64,000 nucleotides of DNA, from assembly GCF_016906535.1 (NCBI RefSeq), contig NC_057385.1:1054001-1118000 (forward strand). The letters run 5' to 3'. Within the stretch, counting starts at the first letter, position 1; the number at the start of each line of letters is the position of its first letter. Positions 13,478 to 26,370 of the stretch are shown one piece after another. This DNA comes from Rhizoctonia solani (lineage: Eukaryota > Basidiomycota > Agaricomycetes > Cantharellales > Ceratobasidiaceae). Position numbers and translations under genes: made by a program. The notes under the pieces were generated by a model. It saw only the letters and a program-made list of their open reading frames with translations, did no database searches and had not been told where the DNA came from.

Positions 13478-14583
13478 ATGTCTGACAACTCTCAAGTGCC
13501 CGCTGCTACACCCGAAACAGGCCACAAGGATGTTTCCCCGGAGGTTCATGCTGAATCAGGCGGCTCGGATAGCGGTGGAGAGGACGCTGTGGACTCGGAA
13601 GGAAAATCGGGTAGTGCTACGCCTCTGACAGAGTCCAGTACGGGAGGCAAAGCAACCATAGAAAAAGAGCAGCTAGAATGGAGGCGTTGCGGGCCAAGAT
13701 GGTGTGTAAAATAGCCGATTTTTCTTGACTGCTTACCCCAACTAAAACAGTCTTGTCTATGCCACAGCGTGAATCAACAGCTGCCAACCGCAAGGACCTG
13801 ATCGCAGAACACAACAAGGCTAAGTTTAGTGTCAAGGAAGCAGCAAGGCTGGAGAAGCAACGACGACTCGCCGAGACTTTGCGGGAGTCTATGGACGCTG
13901 AGGAGCGTGGCGAGGACATGGAACGCAAAAAAAATTGGGATTACAGCATTGAGGAGAACGACGAATGGGAGAAACGCCAGGCGAGGAAGGAGAGAAGGGC
14001 TGACTTTCAATTCCATGGTATGTTCATATTGTATTTTAATAAATGGTTACTTACTTTTTGTACAGACGACGCTCATGCTGCCCGGAGAAAGTACAAGAAG
14101 GATCTCGACCTAATCAAGCCAGACCTCGCTGCATATCAGGCCCAAAAAGAGGCTGCAATGAGCCAAGGCTCGGCCTTACAGAATTTCTCGAGCGGTAGCT
14201 CATCGAACGCCGTAACAGCTTCGGAGCAACTATACCGTGATGCCAATACATTGTTATATGGTGACAATAAGCCTTCGGAGGAGGCTATCGACCGTGTAGT
14301 TGGTAAACTTAATCATGAGTATGTTTCTGCTCCTGGTTTGGTGACTCTCGATTAACAATATGCACTTAGTCTCGACAAACGGAGCAAATTCTCTAGGAAA
14401 CGCAACAACGAGGAGGAAGGCGATATTACTTATATCAACGAACGCAACAGAGTATTTAACAAAAAGGTGCGTGCGTCTCCGCCAAAGCACATGTTCGTTC
14501 TAACGATTGTACAGATTGCCCGATTTTACGACAAATATACCGCCGAAACCCGTGCATCGTTCGAACGAGGCACCGCCCTGTAG
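13478..14583 (+). CDS. SYF2: Pre-mRNA-splicing factor SYF2
   Basis: SYF2 is a small helical component of the Prp19/NineTeen-associated spliceosome core. An acidic, low-complexity leader (residues 1-60) is followed by the conserved body: RAARMEALRAKM, RESTAANRKDLIAEHNKAK, KNWDYSIEENDEWEKR, a DDAHAARRKYKKDLDLIKPDL segment after the intron at about 14018-14066, SEEAIDRVVGKLNHE, then DITYINERNRVFNKK and a terminal ARFYDKYTAETRASFERGTAL. Length and order match the family. The leader and the body are in different frames: the switch falls at the five-A run 13662-13666, and one more A would give ATIEKRAARMEALRAKM, as expected. Without that base the nearest in-frame ATG is at 13678. Introns are visible near 13702-13767, 14018-14066, 14318-14370 and 14466-14514. 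Confidence 0.9.
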
Positions 14584-15261
14584 TTTACTATATACTAGAT
14601 CAACGACTCTTCTGCGCGCTTGGCTTCTGTACTTTTACAATTCACTTAAATCGGATAAACTACCCATATCTATGAAAATGCGAACCGAACGCAATTCCCT
14701 GTATCGGAATAGTGCCATATGTCCACCCAACCCAAGGGACTTGGCTACCTGTCGTTCCGGTGACTGTCTTGGCCGTTGGTCTCATTTCTCATGTCAGACT
14801 CAGCTCCGTCACCAACAGCAAATGACAGATAGATAGCACCTCATTATTCCGCAGTCCGGTCACATGCACAACTTTCCGCGGTCACCTCCGTTTTATCAAG
14901 TCAAACGGTATCAATTACACATTCCCAAACAAGTGATAGCTTGAATAACATCATGATTTTTTGTAGGTAAAATACAACACACCATGTAGGCTGAATCAGA
15001 GTCATCTGTGATCGTAAGATAAAAGAGAACAGAAATAGAACACAATTCGTCCGAAATATCAAAACACACACTCCCCGAAGCATAAAGTCGTTCTAATTTG
15101 TTCAAGCAAAGAAAGGTGTGCGAAGAGCGCCACGTCCGCGACGAGCGCTGGTACGAGTGAAATCCCACCCGCTCCTCTCTATTTCTTCGGCGCTTCGTAC
15201 AGTTGCTTCGAGTATGGAAGCACGAGGCGCGCAACCTTGCGAGCTCGGGAAGGTCCGTCTA
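14584..15261. other. Intergenic spacer between convergent SYF2 and adenylate kinase genes
   Basis: The two genes end toward each other here. I found no exon, RNA gene or repeat. The short open frames in this stretch have no recognisable sequence. Confidence 0.6.
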
Positions 15262-16364
<1,103 letters not shown>

Positions 16365-16897
16365 GATGGGAGATCTAAATGTATGATACAAGAAAGAGAC
16401 TTTGGAGTGGTGGGGAATGAAGCAGTCCAGACGAGTGCTTTATAGCACGAAACCCAGGTCCGAACTCAAACCAGTCAGGACGGTCGTACGAGAAAACGGT
16501 CGAGCTATCTCAGGGATGGTTGACGTCCTTATCCCCAACAGGGCAGAAGGCGTCAGAGAGGTCCCCACAGTTAGAAGATTGCAAATTGATGATGCACGAA
16601 CCACCACCGCCACTAATAGTCCTGATCACTAATCAAATCGAAGCGACGCCTGGATCTTGACGGCTCAGGCACTGAGTTTCTCAACCAAGATCCGGAGTAT
16701 CTAGCCTGATTCATTTCAATCGACTATCGTAATTAAAAGAGACTGTATTTCTTTGTATATATGGTTTAACAAAAGAGAACAAATATGAGAAATGGATGAG
16801 GAAACAGCTTCTCTAAAATACAGACAGATATTGAAACAATTAGAATCAGGTATATGGGGGGTGTCGAAAATTTGATCAATAATATGTATCCGAAAAA
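16365..16897. other. Intergenic spacer upstream of the adenylate kinase gene
   Basis: Holds the adenylate kinase promoter and the 3' flank of the zinc-finger gene. No gene or repeat is recognised. Confidence 0.6.
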
Positions 16898-17782
16898 TTA
16901 GCGGGTAAAAGGAGTACTATGCTGTTTCTTTATATGGCGCAGAAGTGCATCTTGCCGACTCATTGTACGCCCACACAATGGACAGAGTACCTCTGTGTTA
17001 TCGTGAGCACGCTGCCACTCGTTGTGGCGACCATACTCCCGCCCACAGCCACAGAGACACACATAAATCTTGCTCCCGTTTTTGTTGATTATTTGGTACG
17101 AAGGACTGTAGCACCACATTGGTTAGCATAAATTGATACCCAATAATCAGGGTGCTACTATACTCACGAGTCAAGAGCGGTCGCCGATGACGAGGCTTGA
17201 GATGTCGGAGAACTGCGTCGCCTTCGAGTCCTGGAGCTAGTCGCCTGTGCAGGAACGCTTTGAGCAAGTAATTCCTGAGGATTTAGGGTCCCGGGAGATG
17301 GTGAGGGATTTGAATCGTAGCCGCCACTGGAAGCATTGAGCCAGCCTGGAAGTTCATTTGTCCCCATATACTGTTCAGCATAAGGCCTAGAGTGGAGTGA
17401 GGGTATATGATGAATATCGAAACCGTTGGTAGTGAATATAGTGGGTATTCAGCCGCTGAAAATCCCTCCGACGGCACAGTTGGTGTTTCGCCCGTCCAAC
17501 CGTACTCGGGGTTAATATACGGCCATGGCGCGGCGTTAGTGTCTGGATAGGTTCCAGCGTTATTGCTTGGGTTGGTAGTGTAATAACCTAGATATTCGCT
17601 GGTTTGTGGTTGGGACAAAGGTCTGGTGATATAAAGGTGGCGGGAATGTTACGTTGGCAACCAGCATATATGCATCCTAATATGGCTACTTACGCATAGG
17701 ACATGTTCGCGTGACTATGATGCTGCTGATTGTTACTTCCCTCTACTGGGCTCTGACGCCGGCAACTGTTAGGATAAGACAT
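16898..17782 (-). CDS. Zinc-finger protein, EWxRxH family, copy 1
   Basis: A probable DNA-binding regulator of unknown target. The first exon, from the ATG at 17780-17782 (MSYPNSCRRQSPVEGSN), is Ser/Gln/His-rich. The middle exons encode a Tyr/Pro/Ser/Asn-rich region and a basic SSRTRRRRSSPTSQ patch. The last exon carries two adjacent finger-like units. The first is degenerate (CLCGCGREYGRHNEWQRAH) and the second is a good C2H2 finger (CPLCGRTMSRQDALLRH...H), near the stop at 16898. The spacing between EW-R-H and the second finger is the same in the two minus-strand neighbours at 19058 and 20541, so the three are paralogues. Introns lie near 17105-17165 and 17384-17420, and one more follows the first exon. 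Confidence 0.68.
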
Positions 17783-19057
17783 AGAGGGTGAGAGTAGAAC
17801 TAAGTAAACGAAAGAGATGCCGATGCAAGGGGGCACAGAGCCGAGCTTATATATGCTTTGGCGCCAGGCTGATATTGCGATACTTGAGCCTCCTTGAGGG
17901 CACCTCAACGTTAGAATGGAAAAAGTACGCGGAATGTTTGTGTCATTAGCGGGAGCAAATTGACGTTGGTGATACTGAAGTGTCCGTGCACGACAAAGCC
18001 AGCGCCAACGCGACAGGTTTACACGCACCTTATATGGAAGGTCTGTATGAGAAACGTGGATGGTCCCTCAAGTCCATTTGTTAGGCAGTGCATGAACTTG
18101 GACCACTGCGTGTATGCGGAGAGAGGCCGAGGTTTGATCACTTTATCCTCATCATCTGGTATCCCACGGCTACCTGAATCGAGAACGCCTCCTCGCAAGT
18201 CATTTTTTGAAGGTGCCCTTCACTAGGCCGAATTAGATTTGAGTGGCTCCTCAACCGAATTATTTGAAATACACAAATAACAATGGGTTGACTTTTCTAT
18301 ATACTCAGACCCCTCTGTCTCTTGACCAAGTATTAGGATTTGTAAATCAAACACGCTGAATTATAGTACTTTATGCTACTCTGCCGCATACAGAGAGCAT
18401 GACTTGGGCCGAAACTGTTACAAAGCGGTGCACAATGACTTCTTGTAGAGATTTACCATACGCTTCTGTTCATAGATTAATTTATCTCACTATCCGAAGG
18501 CAAGGCTATGTTCTGAGGCGAAGTGATGAACCAAACACGTGTTGGACTGGTTCAACGAATGAAGTACACAGGCACGTGAATTCGAGACCCAGAGGCACCC
18601 TTCTAATTGGCCTGGAACAAAGCTCGAGTGTCCCGCCGAGCCCGCCCACAATGACGTACAACGTTTTCTCGAAGGCTCAATGAACTATGCCAATGATGCC
18701 TGGTTGACGTTTGTAGCCTCTGTTCCACAGCTACAATTTTAGTGTTGTGGGGGTGATACTGGTCAATTGAATTGCCAACTCGAAATGGAAATTTCCCGTT
18801 GCCCCAAATTCCGACACAAGGACTATCCCCCTTGAGAATGGGTTTTGCTATGCCAAATTTATCTACATATTCGCCCCATATGATTCATTATTTGAACTAG
18901 AAAATCAACGCATTCTCAAGAATAACACACAACGTAACTCCACCACTTAGAGAAGGATTTTCGTGAGCCAAATGATATTAGCATAAATGCGAAGGAAGAT
19001 AATAATATCCTCAGTTGATTTCGGCCAGAAATTCCGGCAAGTTGGCCGAACTAATGA
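17783..19057. other. Intergenic region between zinc-finger copies 1 and 2
   Basis: About 1.3 kb. I see no supported exon; the open frames at 17960-18226 and 18399-18683 lack recognisable sequence and run through AT-rich stretches. The part near 17783 must carry the promoter of copy 1. Confidence 0.5.
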
Positions 19058-19992
19058 TTATAGAGCTCTCTGATTCTTCCCTTGGCTCGAATGCAGCCCG
19101 GGGTCCCTTATATGCTTATTCATAACATCCCTTCGCGTGAATGTCGCGGTGCAATCTGTGGTAGGACAAGATAGGCGTTTGGGCTCGTGTTTGCGTTTCC
19201 ATTCATGCATACGCTTATATCGCCTTGCACAATCGACCAGTGAACAACTATATTCGACATAGATTTTCTTCTGCTTTATATAAATCCAATAATCAGGCAG
19301 CTGAGACCCACTGTGATCTTTAACCTTCGGCTTGATATGGTTGAGTCTGGTGAACCAACATGAGGGCTCTATCTCCACATCTCCTACAAATTCCGTCAGA
19401 ATAGCACAAATAAAATAAAATGAACCTTAAAGGTAATGAGGTTCGATGCAATCGGATGAATACAGTGGGAATAATGGCGAGCTTTAAGGTAGATCTGGAA
19501 GCTGAGAAACATTACCCCCGTTGTCGGACTGTGACCCGGACACGGATGTACGCTCTGTTTCATCGCAGCTCAGTAAGTGTAGATCAATTCCAGCTAGAGT
19601 AAATATGGTATTATTCAATAGTTGAGGGATGGCGGTAGTTTCGTCAAGGGCTGCTGTATCATACTCGCTCCAAAGCGAGTCAACTGTGTAGCTACACGGA
19701 GAGAAATCTTCGAATAGACAAGCGTCTTGTAAATAGTAAGTGTATGACGCGCAGGCCGGCCCAAGTTGTTCTTCTGGTGGTTTGGACGGTGATAGTTGGC
19801 CCAAATGCCCGAACACCCGGGAAGGAGCGAGGCGGGAGGCATCGTTCTCCTGAGTGCCGCCGTGTAAGCTGTCATGTAGCTCATATCAGAAGTGGAATTC
19901 CCACTTTTAGGTCAAGGTGAAACTCACGAGTAGTAGGGATAGTCGCGACCAATAGGACTGTACATATAATGATTTTCAGTATTTTCGGACAT
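19058..19992 (-). CDS. Zinc-finger protein, EWxRxH family, copy 2
   Basis: The ATG at 19990-19992 opens a short first exon (MSENTENHYMYSPIGRDYPYYS) followed by an intron ending near 19867. The second exon is acidic and Ser/Tyr-rich (GHLGQLSPSKPPEEQLG, TVDSLWSEYDTAALDE). The last exon carries the finger region: YSCSLVDCARRYKRMHEWKRKH, then CPTTDCTATFTRRDVMNKH...H, both with four residues between the paired cysteines instead of two. It shares the EWxRxH motif and the R-R/Q-D-x-M/L-x-(K/R)H helix with copies 1 and 3. The junction between exons 2 and 3 (about 19376-19490) is unclear: the exon-2 frame stops shortly before a plausible splice site, so the exact product is uncertain. Confidence 0.58.
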
Positions 19993-20540
19993 GATTATCC
20001 AGAGGTGGATTTTAGTACAATACCACCGCTCAGAGACTGTATAAGTATCCCTAACTTGAAGGTGCCTAGCTAACAGCCAAAGCTTGGTGTAGAGGTTTGT
20101 TGAGGCTAATGTACTAGTGTCGTGACTTATGTATAGATGTGTGTGGATAAGGTTTTCGTTAATCGACTACCCATCATCTAGCCACAATCATTCGCCAAAG
20201 TCAAGGAGATCCAATCCCAGTCATTTATCTATGTGTAAGCACTCGTAAACAAGTACGCACACGAATAAACAGGACTCGGGAACTAGCAAGTGTTTGTAGT
20301 TCGAGATACTGTTCCATGAGGTATCTAGCTGTTACATACTGGGTAAAAAAACAAATGGTATAACAATTCAGAATGCAGGCATCACGAAGACTAGATTATG
20401 GTGGGTCCAAGTTCCAATAAAACAGTAGAAAAATGCAAGATATGCCTATTTATAAAGCTTCGACTTATTCGTGAAGAGCATTGATCTGTTCAAGGGGGGG
20501 GGGGACGAAAAACCAGATGAATAGAGAGACAACAGCCCAT
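19993..20540. other. Intergenic region between zinc-finger copies 2 and 3
   Basis: Contains the promoter of copy 2 and the 3' flank of copy 3. The only notable sequence is the 11-base G run at 20494-20504. Confidence 0.6.
20494..20504 (+). repeat. Poly-G run (G11)
   Basis: Eleven consecutive G residues just downstream of the stop of zinc-finger copy 3. It lies in the likely 3' untranslated region of that minus-strand gene. Confidence 0.8.
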
Positions 20541-21787
20541 TCAGTCACTCCGTATTTTGAGGTGGCAATGTTTTCTGGAATGTTTTCGCATACAATCTGG
20601 CCGTTTGAAAGACTTGCCGCATTTGTGGCAAATAAATTCTCGCTTGGTTTTATGTGCACGTTCCCACTCATACTTTCTCATATACCCTGCCATACCTTTA
20701 CACTGCACAAGCGATTTGAGCTCAGGATCTTGAGAGCATCGGCATATAATGCGTTTATTGTCCAGTACCTCACAATATAGCCAGCAGCGCTTGAGTGTGG
20801 AATCCGTCGTAGCTGTATCTAGCTCAATGCTGTTAGGGGTTTCGTATTGAGAGGTACCTTGTCGCCTTTGTTTACTTCTACTATGAATCCCTGTCAAAGA
20901 GTTTGCTGCTGAGCTATGATATAGGCTTACTGGCTAGGATGAGGCTGAGGAAGATGCTCAACCATACTGGAGGAATTAAATCCAGTTTGTGACTGCTTCG
21001 TACTAATATTATGGTTCCGGGGCTCCAATCTAACATCCGATATATTTGTTAAGTCGTTGAGATGCATCTGAGATGGCTCGATAGAGAAACCTGGGGTTTC
21101 GTCAGCTTGAACAAGCAAACCAGTCGACCAATATAGGAGTGCGTGGGGATGTTGCAAGTAGTGATGAACTGTATCATAGGTATACATTAGACCTCCATAG
21201 TACTGATTTGGTGCGTTCGGTAAATAAACTGGAATCCAAGCAGAGGACGGAGTAAACGGTCTTTCTGGCGGCACAAGCAGCCCGGGTGGGGATTTCGGTA
21301 ATCGGGGAGGAGCGGCCGTAGTGGCTACGGTAACTTTGTTTGTCTCTTCAAAATCTCTGGGAAGCTACTTGTGTTAGTTGCGAGACCCACAGCTAGAGTA
21401 GATAACTCACACGTAGCAGGGAGTTTGATAATCGTAACGGTTATATTCTTGGGCACTGTGAGCCTCCGTTGGTATTCGTGGGTAGTCGAGTGGCTCGGTA
21501 CGATAGCTGCGTTCTTGCTGACTGTGAATACTGCTCGAATGAAGTGAGAGATTCTGATCTGTCGCAGAGGACATCTGCTCCCTGGATGGGTCCTCCAGTG
21601 AGACATCGGATTCAAGCCGAGTTTCATCTATCCAAGAAAAAAAGTCGATGTTGCCCGGGTCATCCACATTAGTAATACCAAGTAAGCTATTGAGAGTATT
21701 AGAAGAAGTAGCCCACTAATCCCATGGTAGCACCTACAGCTGATCGGATAAGTGTTGCTCGCCCAATTGGCCGAGGCTGTAGCCCAT
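20541..21787 (-). CDS. Zinc-finger protein, EWxRxH family, copy 3
   Basis: The first exon (MGYSLGQLGEQHLSDQL) starts at the ATG 21785-21787. A 50-base intron ending in CAATAG at about 21687 joins it to LGITNVDDPGNIDFFSW, so the acidic/aromatic N-terminus resembles an activation region. The middle exons are Pro/Tyr/His/Ser-rich. The final exon has a split first unit (CRCSQDPELKSLVQCKG...YMRKYEWERAH) and a clear C2H2 finger (CHKCGKSFKRPDCMRKH...H), with the stop at 20541. The EWERAH motif and its distance to the finger match copies 1 and 2. The target is unknown. A regulator role is inferred from the finger and the composition of the N-terminus. Confidence 0.68.
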
Positions 21788-23599
21788 GTTCTCTGGAGAG
21801 ATCAAGGCAGCATAGCTTCAGTCTGGCAACCTATATAGTGATTTGTCCTCGTGAACACAGATGAAAGCTCTCACCATACTGCCTTGCATTGAGCGGAAGA
21901 ATGAGCACATCAACATGGGTAATTGTTTGTGGTGAAGTGGTGTTCAGCCATTGAGCCATAAACGGAAAAATATCATAGCAGTTGCTGGGTGTACTCTGGT
22001 AACACGTTGGTAAGACTGGGATAATGGTGTAGCTACCTTTCGAAAGTTTTAATACAAAGGCTTTTCAAACAGAACACAATCAAATAAAACAATCAAGCAC
22101 CCAAATGCCGAGGAAACGTTGCATGAGGTGAGATTGGAATGTCGAGCGCCAGCCTGAAGTTCAGAAAAGCGAGATTAATGCCACGCACAAGTTTATTATA
22201 GTGTGATGGTTTGCTTGCGCTGGCAGTACGGTAAGTAGTTAACACTGCTCTTCTACCGTAGTTACTATCGCAACCTCATCCTATAGTAGGGTATGTGTGT
22301 CTCGAATGGGACTAGGGGGCGGGCAGCAGTAGTAACAGCAAGAGACCCTAAACGAAGGATAGTTACACTTGAGTACAAACAATAAAACAATAGGGATAGC
22401 ACGACCAGTGATTAATACAAAGCGATACATGCCCTTGGCCACTTCGCCACAACTTCTTTTTGGCGCGGACTGCAAAACGTAACTGTTGGAAATGGGCACA
22501 TGATAAAACACGGTGGTCACCATTGTAGTGATATTACTAGTGCCAATTTATAGCTTCCCGTAGGGTCTAAAGCTAAGCTGGTCCAAGCAAAATTCTGGCA
22601 GAGCTTGGATGAAGTCATTCTTTATTGATGTCCGATTACTCCACTTCGCAATTGCCCCACCTTTAGGCGGGTCTGGCTTAGCTTTGGTTTTAATCGTTGC
22701 GGGAAGCTATCCAATGAGAGCATGGAGCATGAGTTGTGGCTTACAGAGATATATACATTATATTGACTACTAGGACCAAGATTCAGGTGTTCGCCTATCA
22801 TCCAACCCTACCTTAGTGCTGTCGAGATAGATTTCCCTTTTGTTTGAAGTGCCTCTTAATTTACCTTAGCACACAATGCAGCCGTGCAAGGGTCGATGGC
22901 CTTGCCCCACTTGAACCTTGCAAAACTGGGGATAGCTGGATTATGGCACTACTATTCGTATAGTCCCTGGACAAATGGTGCATTCGAGTGGTGCATATAT
23001 CTACCTAAACTCGGCTCAGCAAGATGTGGTCATGGGTACCATAAGTGGGATGCATCAACATCGTGATCAGTGCTGAGCATACGCACAAACTTAAACCCAA
23101 GAACAGTTGGGAGGCATGGCTGGAATCTTGTGTAAATGAATGCTCAGGGCAGGATTGTTATAGAGTGCACAAGAGCCCCCTTGTGCTCATGACGTAACAG
23201 TGCAGCAACAACCGCCCATTTGGCCGACGTCCTTTGTGGCTAGGGATTACTAAATCGAGAGGCGGTTATTTGTAAGCTGTTGGCTGATGATGATGCGAGG
23301 TCACAGTTTATATTCAGAACATTTATGGTCGAAAACGTAGCTGATATGTGTTCATGCGTTCTATCGCACCTGATGTACCGTCACTCGTTACCGTTCGATT
23401 TCGGCCCACACGCAGAAGAATAGATTATTTTAGGTTTAGTATGTACTGGACAGTGAGAAAGCGAAAGGAGTCAAGCTGAAATATCCTTGTGGGTTAAAAA
23501 CGACGGTACTGCGTAAAGATATGATCTCCAAATAGATATCGACTAAGCTGGGTGGCCCACTAAATATTCTCTCTGCCCCCGGAAGGAAGTGGATAAAAG
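21788..23599. other. 1.8-kb intergenic region
   Basis: No gene is supported here. Open frames such as 22281-22523 and 22884-23066 show no family signature. The left part must contain the promoter of zinc-finger copy 3, and the right end is the 3' flank of ES2. Confidence 0.5.
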
Positions 23600-25347
23600 T
23601 CACGATCGTCGGTTGACAGCAGGACTTGGAGTCCATCGTTCCTTAGCAAGGTCCTTAGATTGTTTCGTGGCCGCGTCACCCCAGCCTTCACGCTGCGCCA
23701 TTGTTGATACGCCTCCTGTTCGGCTCAGGAGCTTTCGCGCTGCAGGACTTAGTGATACTTCCGATCGACGCGGTGTCATCATCGGAGGCGGCATCCTTCC
23801 CCCACTTTGTTTAATCCGTATTGCTCCAGCTTCTGACCTCGGAGTTGCAGTCCCCCGTGTGGGGTAAGGGGATAGTAGAGCCGCGCGCTGTGCGAGTGAC
23901 TTGGACGCCTTATTTGCTAGTCGATGAGAGAGTAGGTCCCGCCGAGAGGGTTCAGCAATGCGGAACGGGGTTTGGGGATCAGCAGTGGGGGTGTCATCTC
24001 CATCCGAAGAAATGACTCTCGGGGTTCCTTGCAAAGTACCCCAAGTCATCAACTGCTTCAACCCCACCGGGCCCATTTGTGATGGCGAAGGAGAGGCCGT
24101 TTCCGACACGAACGAATGTCCTGCAACTTTAGGTGTTTCTCCACCCGATACATCTAAGCAGTTATGATAAGTCAGGTAACTCCAGTGATTCTCACTGGTA
24201 CTTACATGGACGCCCGGCGATCGCTGCATCGACACGGCTGTGTGTCGGACTTGACGGCTCAGTCACCCCAGAGGCTTCGTCCTGGTCAGCGATTCGAGTG
24301 CCGCCGTAATGAATGGCCCTAGGTTCTCCTTTCGTAGGAGGAGGTGGGCAGTAGAAGAAATTACATCGTATGGGGATTGGTTGGCGTCGGGAGGAAACAT
24401 TAACGAGTTACGGGCCTTCACGTAAGAAAAATTAGTTACTATTTGTCAATGTCGATATCTTCCAATAAACCCACCTTAAACTTCCAGCCCGGTACGCCTG
24501 CTGGCCTATCGTCCTTTTTTGGGGCCATGACCTCCTCTATAGTTTGGATTTGCTCAGCTTTTACTAACTGTTTATCTCCTTCGGAACCCTGGTGAGACAC
24601 AAGTGCGACTTCCAAGCCTTTCCCTTCGAGATCGCTAGAACTTAACGAGTCTCCGGCCAAAATAGCTTTAGGCGAAGTGTTTGGCTCGCCAGTAGCAGTA
24701 ATGGCCAGGGTCGCTTTCACAGCCTCCAAGAGTGCAGTCTCCCGTCGGGTGTATTCAATGGCTTTACGCTCCTCGACTTTGGTTTGGGCCTCCCAAGCCC
24801 AGCCCCACTTTTCCTTTCGTTGTCTATTTTCGTCATCGAGAATCGTCGCAAAACTAGCATTATCTTCTGAGGTATAGCGAGCTTGGAATTCGTCCAGCGA
24901 GAGGCCCTTAGTGATAGAGTTCCCTCGCGGCTCAAATTCAGACCGCCTAGATATAGGGGTATCGGAGGGTCCAGCACCATAAGGCGTATGAGACGGTGTC
25001 TGAAGGTTTCGGTAGTGACCAGGTGTTGGTGTAGCAGCTAGATCCTGTAGCCTTCGAACAGATTTGGATATTTGCTCTGGGTCTCTTGTATCCAAAGCAG
25101 ACAGGTATCCATTTGTGGCGTCCAGATGTGCGAGCGAAGGGAAGAAGTCACGAGCAATAATGTCTGATAATGCGGATGTGTAGCTGTCTTCCTGTGTGCC
25201 AAATAAGTCCAGTATCCAATCACATCGGGTGTTTACACTTACATCTAGGATGACCTGGCGCGACAAAGACTTGGATTCCCCTGAACGAATCAGAGCACCG
25301 TGATATTCTGAAGAGCCAGCAGCTGAGCAAGATCCGGGATGTGTCAT
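23600..25347 (-). CDS. ES2/ESS2 (DGCR14) splicing-associated nuclear protein
   Basis: Es2-family proteins (Bis1 in fission yeast, ESS-2 in worms) associate with the spliceosome and help correct splice-site use. From the ATG at 25345-25347 the protein begins with a Ser-rich stretch. An unspliced 51-base intron with GTAAGT...CACAG ends lies within the first long open frame; its removal gives SRQVILDEDSYTSALSDIIARDFFPSLAHLDA, the family signature. Next come TPGHYRNLQTPSHTPYG, the SLDEFQARYTSEDNASF box, KWGWAWEAQ, and after an intron at about 24418-24475 ARNSLMFPPDANQ. The last exon holds TWGTLQGTPRVI, FRIAEPSRRDLLSHRLANKA and LSPAARKLL, all typical of ES2. The frame is intact. Confidence 0.92.
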
Positions 25348-26370
25348 CAGTCTCTGGTCACAAGATAAATGCGGATGGTGAATCGAATCGTGGTGGCTGA
25401 CTACAAAGTGTGGTAGTTTCTAGGCGCTATTTCCATCCGTGGACGTGGGCGTCTGATATCCCCAGAATCGGTGGTCATTGGTTGGGAACCGCGTGCATAT
25501 CGCATCACTCTGCAGGTTATAGGAAGGTTGGATCGATAAAGAATGCATCTGAGGCTCCACCCGTCGGTAATTACGCACCCCCATTGAATCATAGCAGAGT
25601 TTGCCCCACCAGCGTCTATATAATATTCATTAGGATGCCTGTTCTCTAGTCTCCCACCGTTTCTCCCGTAGGAGAGCCCATCCCTGACAGCATGTCCAAC
25701 TCACATTGTCTAAAATCTTCATATAATGGCACGAATGCCCGGGAGTGGATTTCGGTTTCGACCTTGAGCATTGGTAGTACATCCACGCTACCGAGCGAAA
25801 TGAATCCATTGCTGGTTCGCTGCCTCCGTCTGCTGAACAAACAGTAAATCCGAATTCACTAGTTGGGTATATGTATCCTCTACGTTTGTTCCCGACGCTC
25901 ATTGGTCCGATGCTTCAAAGTTGAGGAGAGCACCAGCCCATCTAGATCTCTTCAGTTGCATCCCGCCTCATGCAGCATCGCAGAGGCCGCGATTGGTGTA
26001 TCAGAATTCTCGCAGGAATTCTGAAGATGATGAGACAACGGTGATATATGTTCGCGCCAAGGTAAATTGATCACCCAGTATAGTATGAGTCTTCGGCGTG
26101 AGTCTGATCCCATGGCTTCGACGTATAGAACAACAAATCAAAACGTATGGATATGTGACTGATATACTGGACTCTTGTTGTACTATAGACACTTTTTCTT
26201 GTGTTTTTCTGTCATACGAACAATTCGATTCTGTATTGCATACATATCCGATGCTGGCAATTGCCGACAGTCGATCCTTGTCAACGCGCCCTCACGTGAC
26301 AAAAACACATCGACACTCGGTTTCTCAACGTTCATCACCACCGCAACGACCAGCTTGACATTTTTGCCAC
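25348..26370. other. Divergent promoter region between ES2 and CMR1
   Basis: About 1 kb between outward-reading genes. I see no exon. A perfect 9-base inverted repeat, TCAGAATTC/GAATTCTGA with a 6-base loop, lies at 26001-26024. A CACGTGA word at about 26294-26300 sits 70 bases before the CMR1 start and could be an E-box-like site. Confidence 0.5.
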
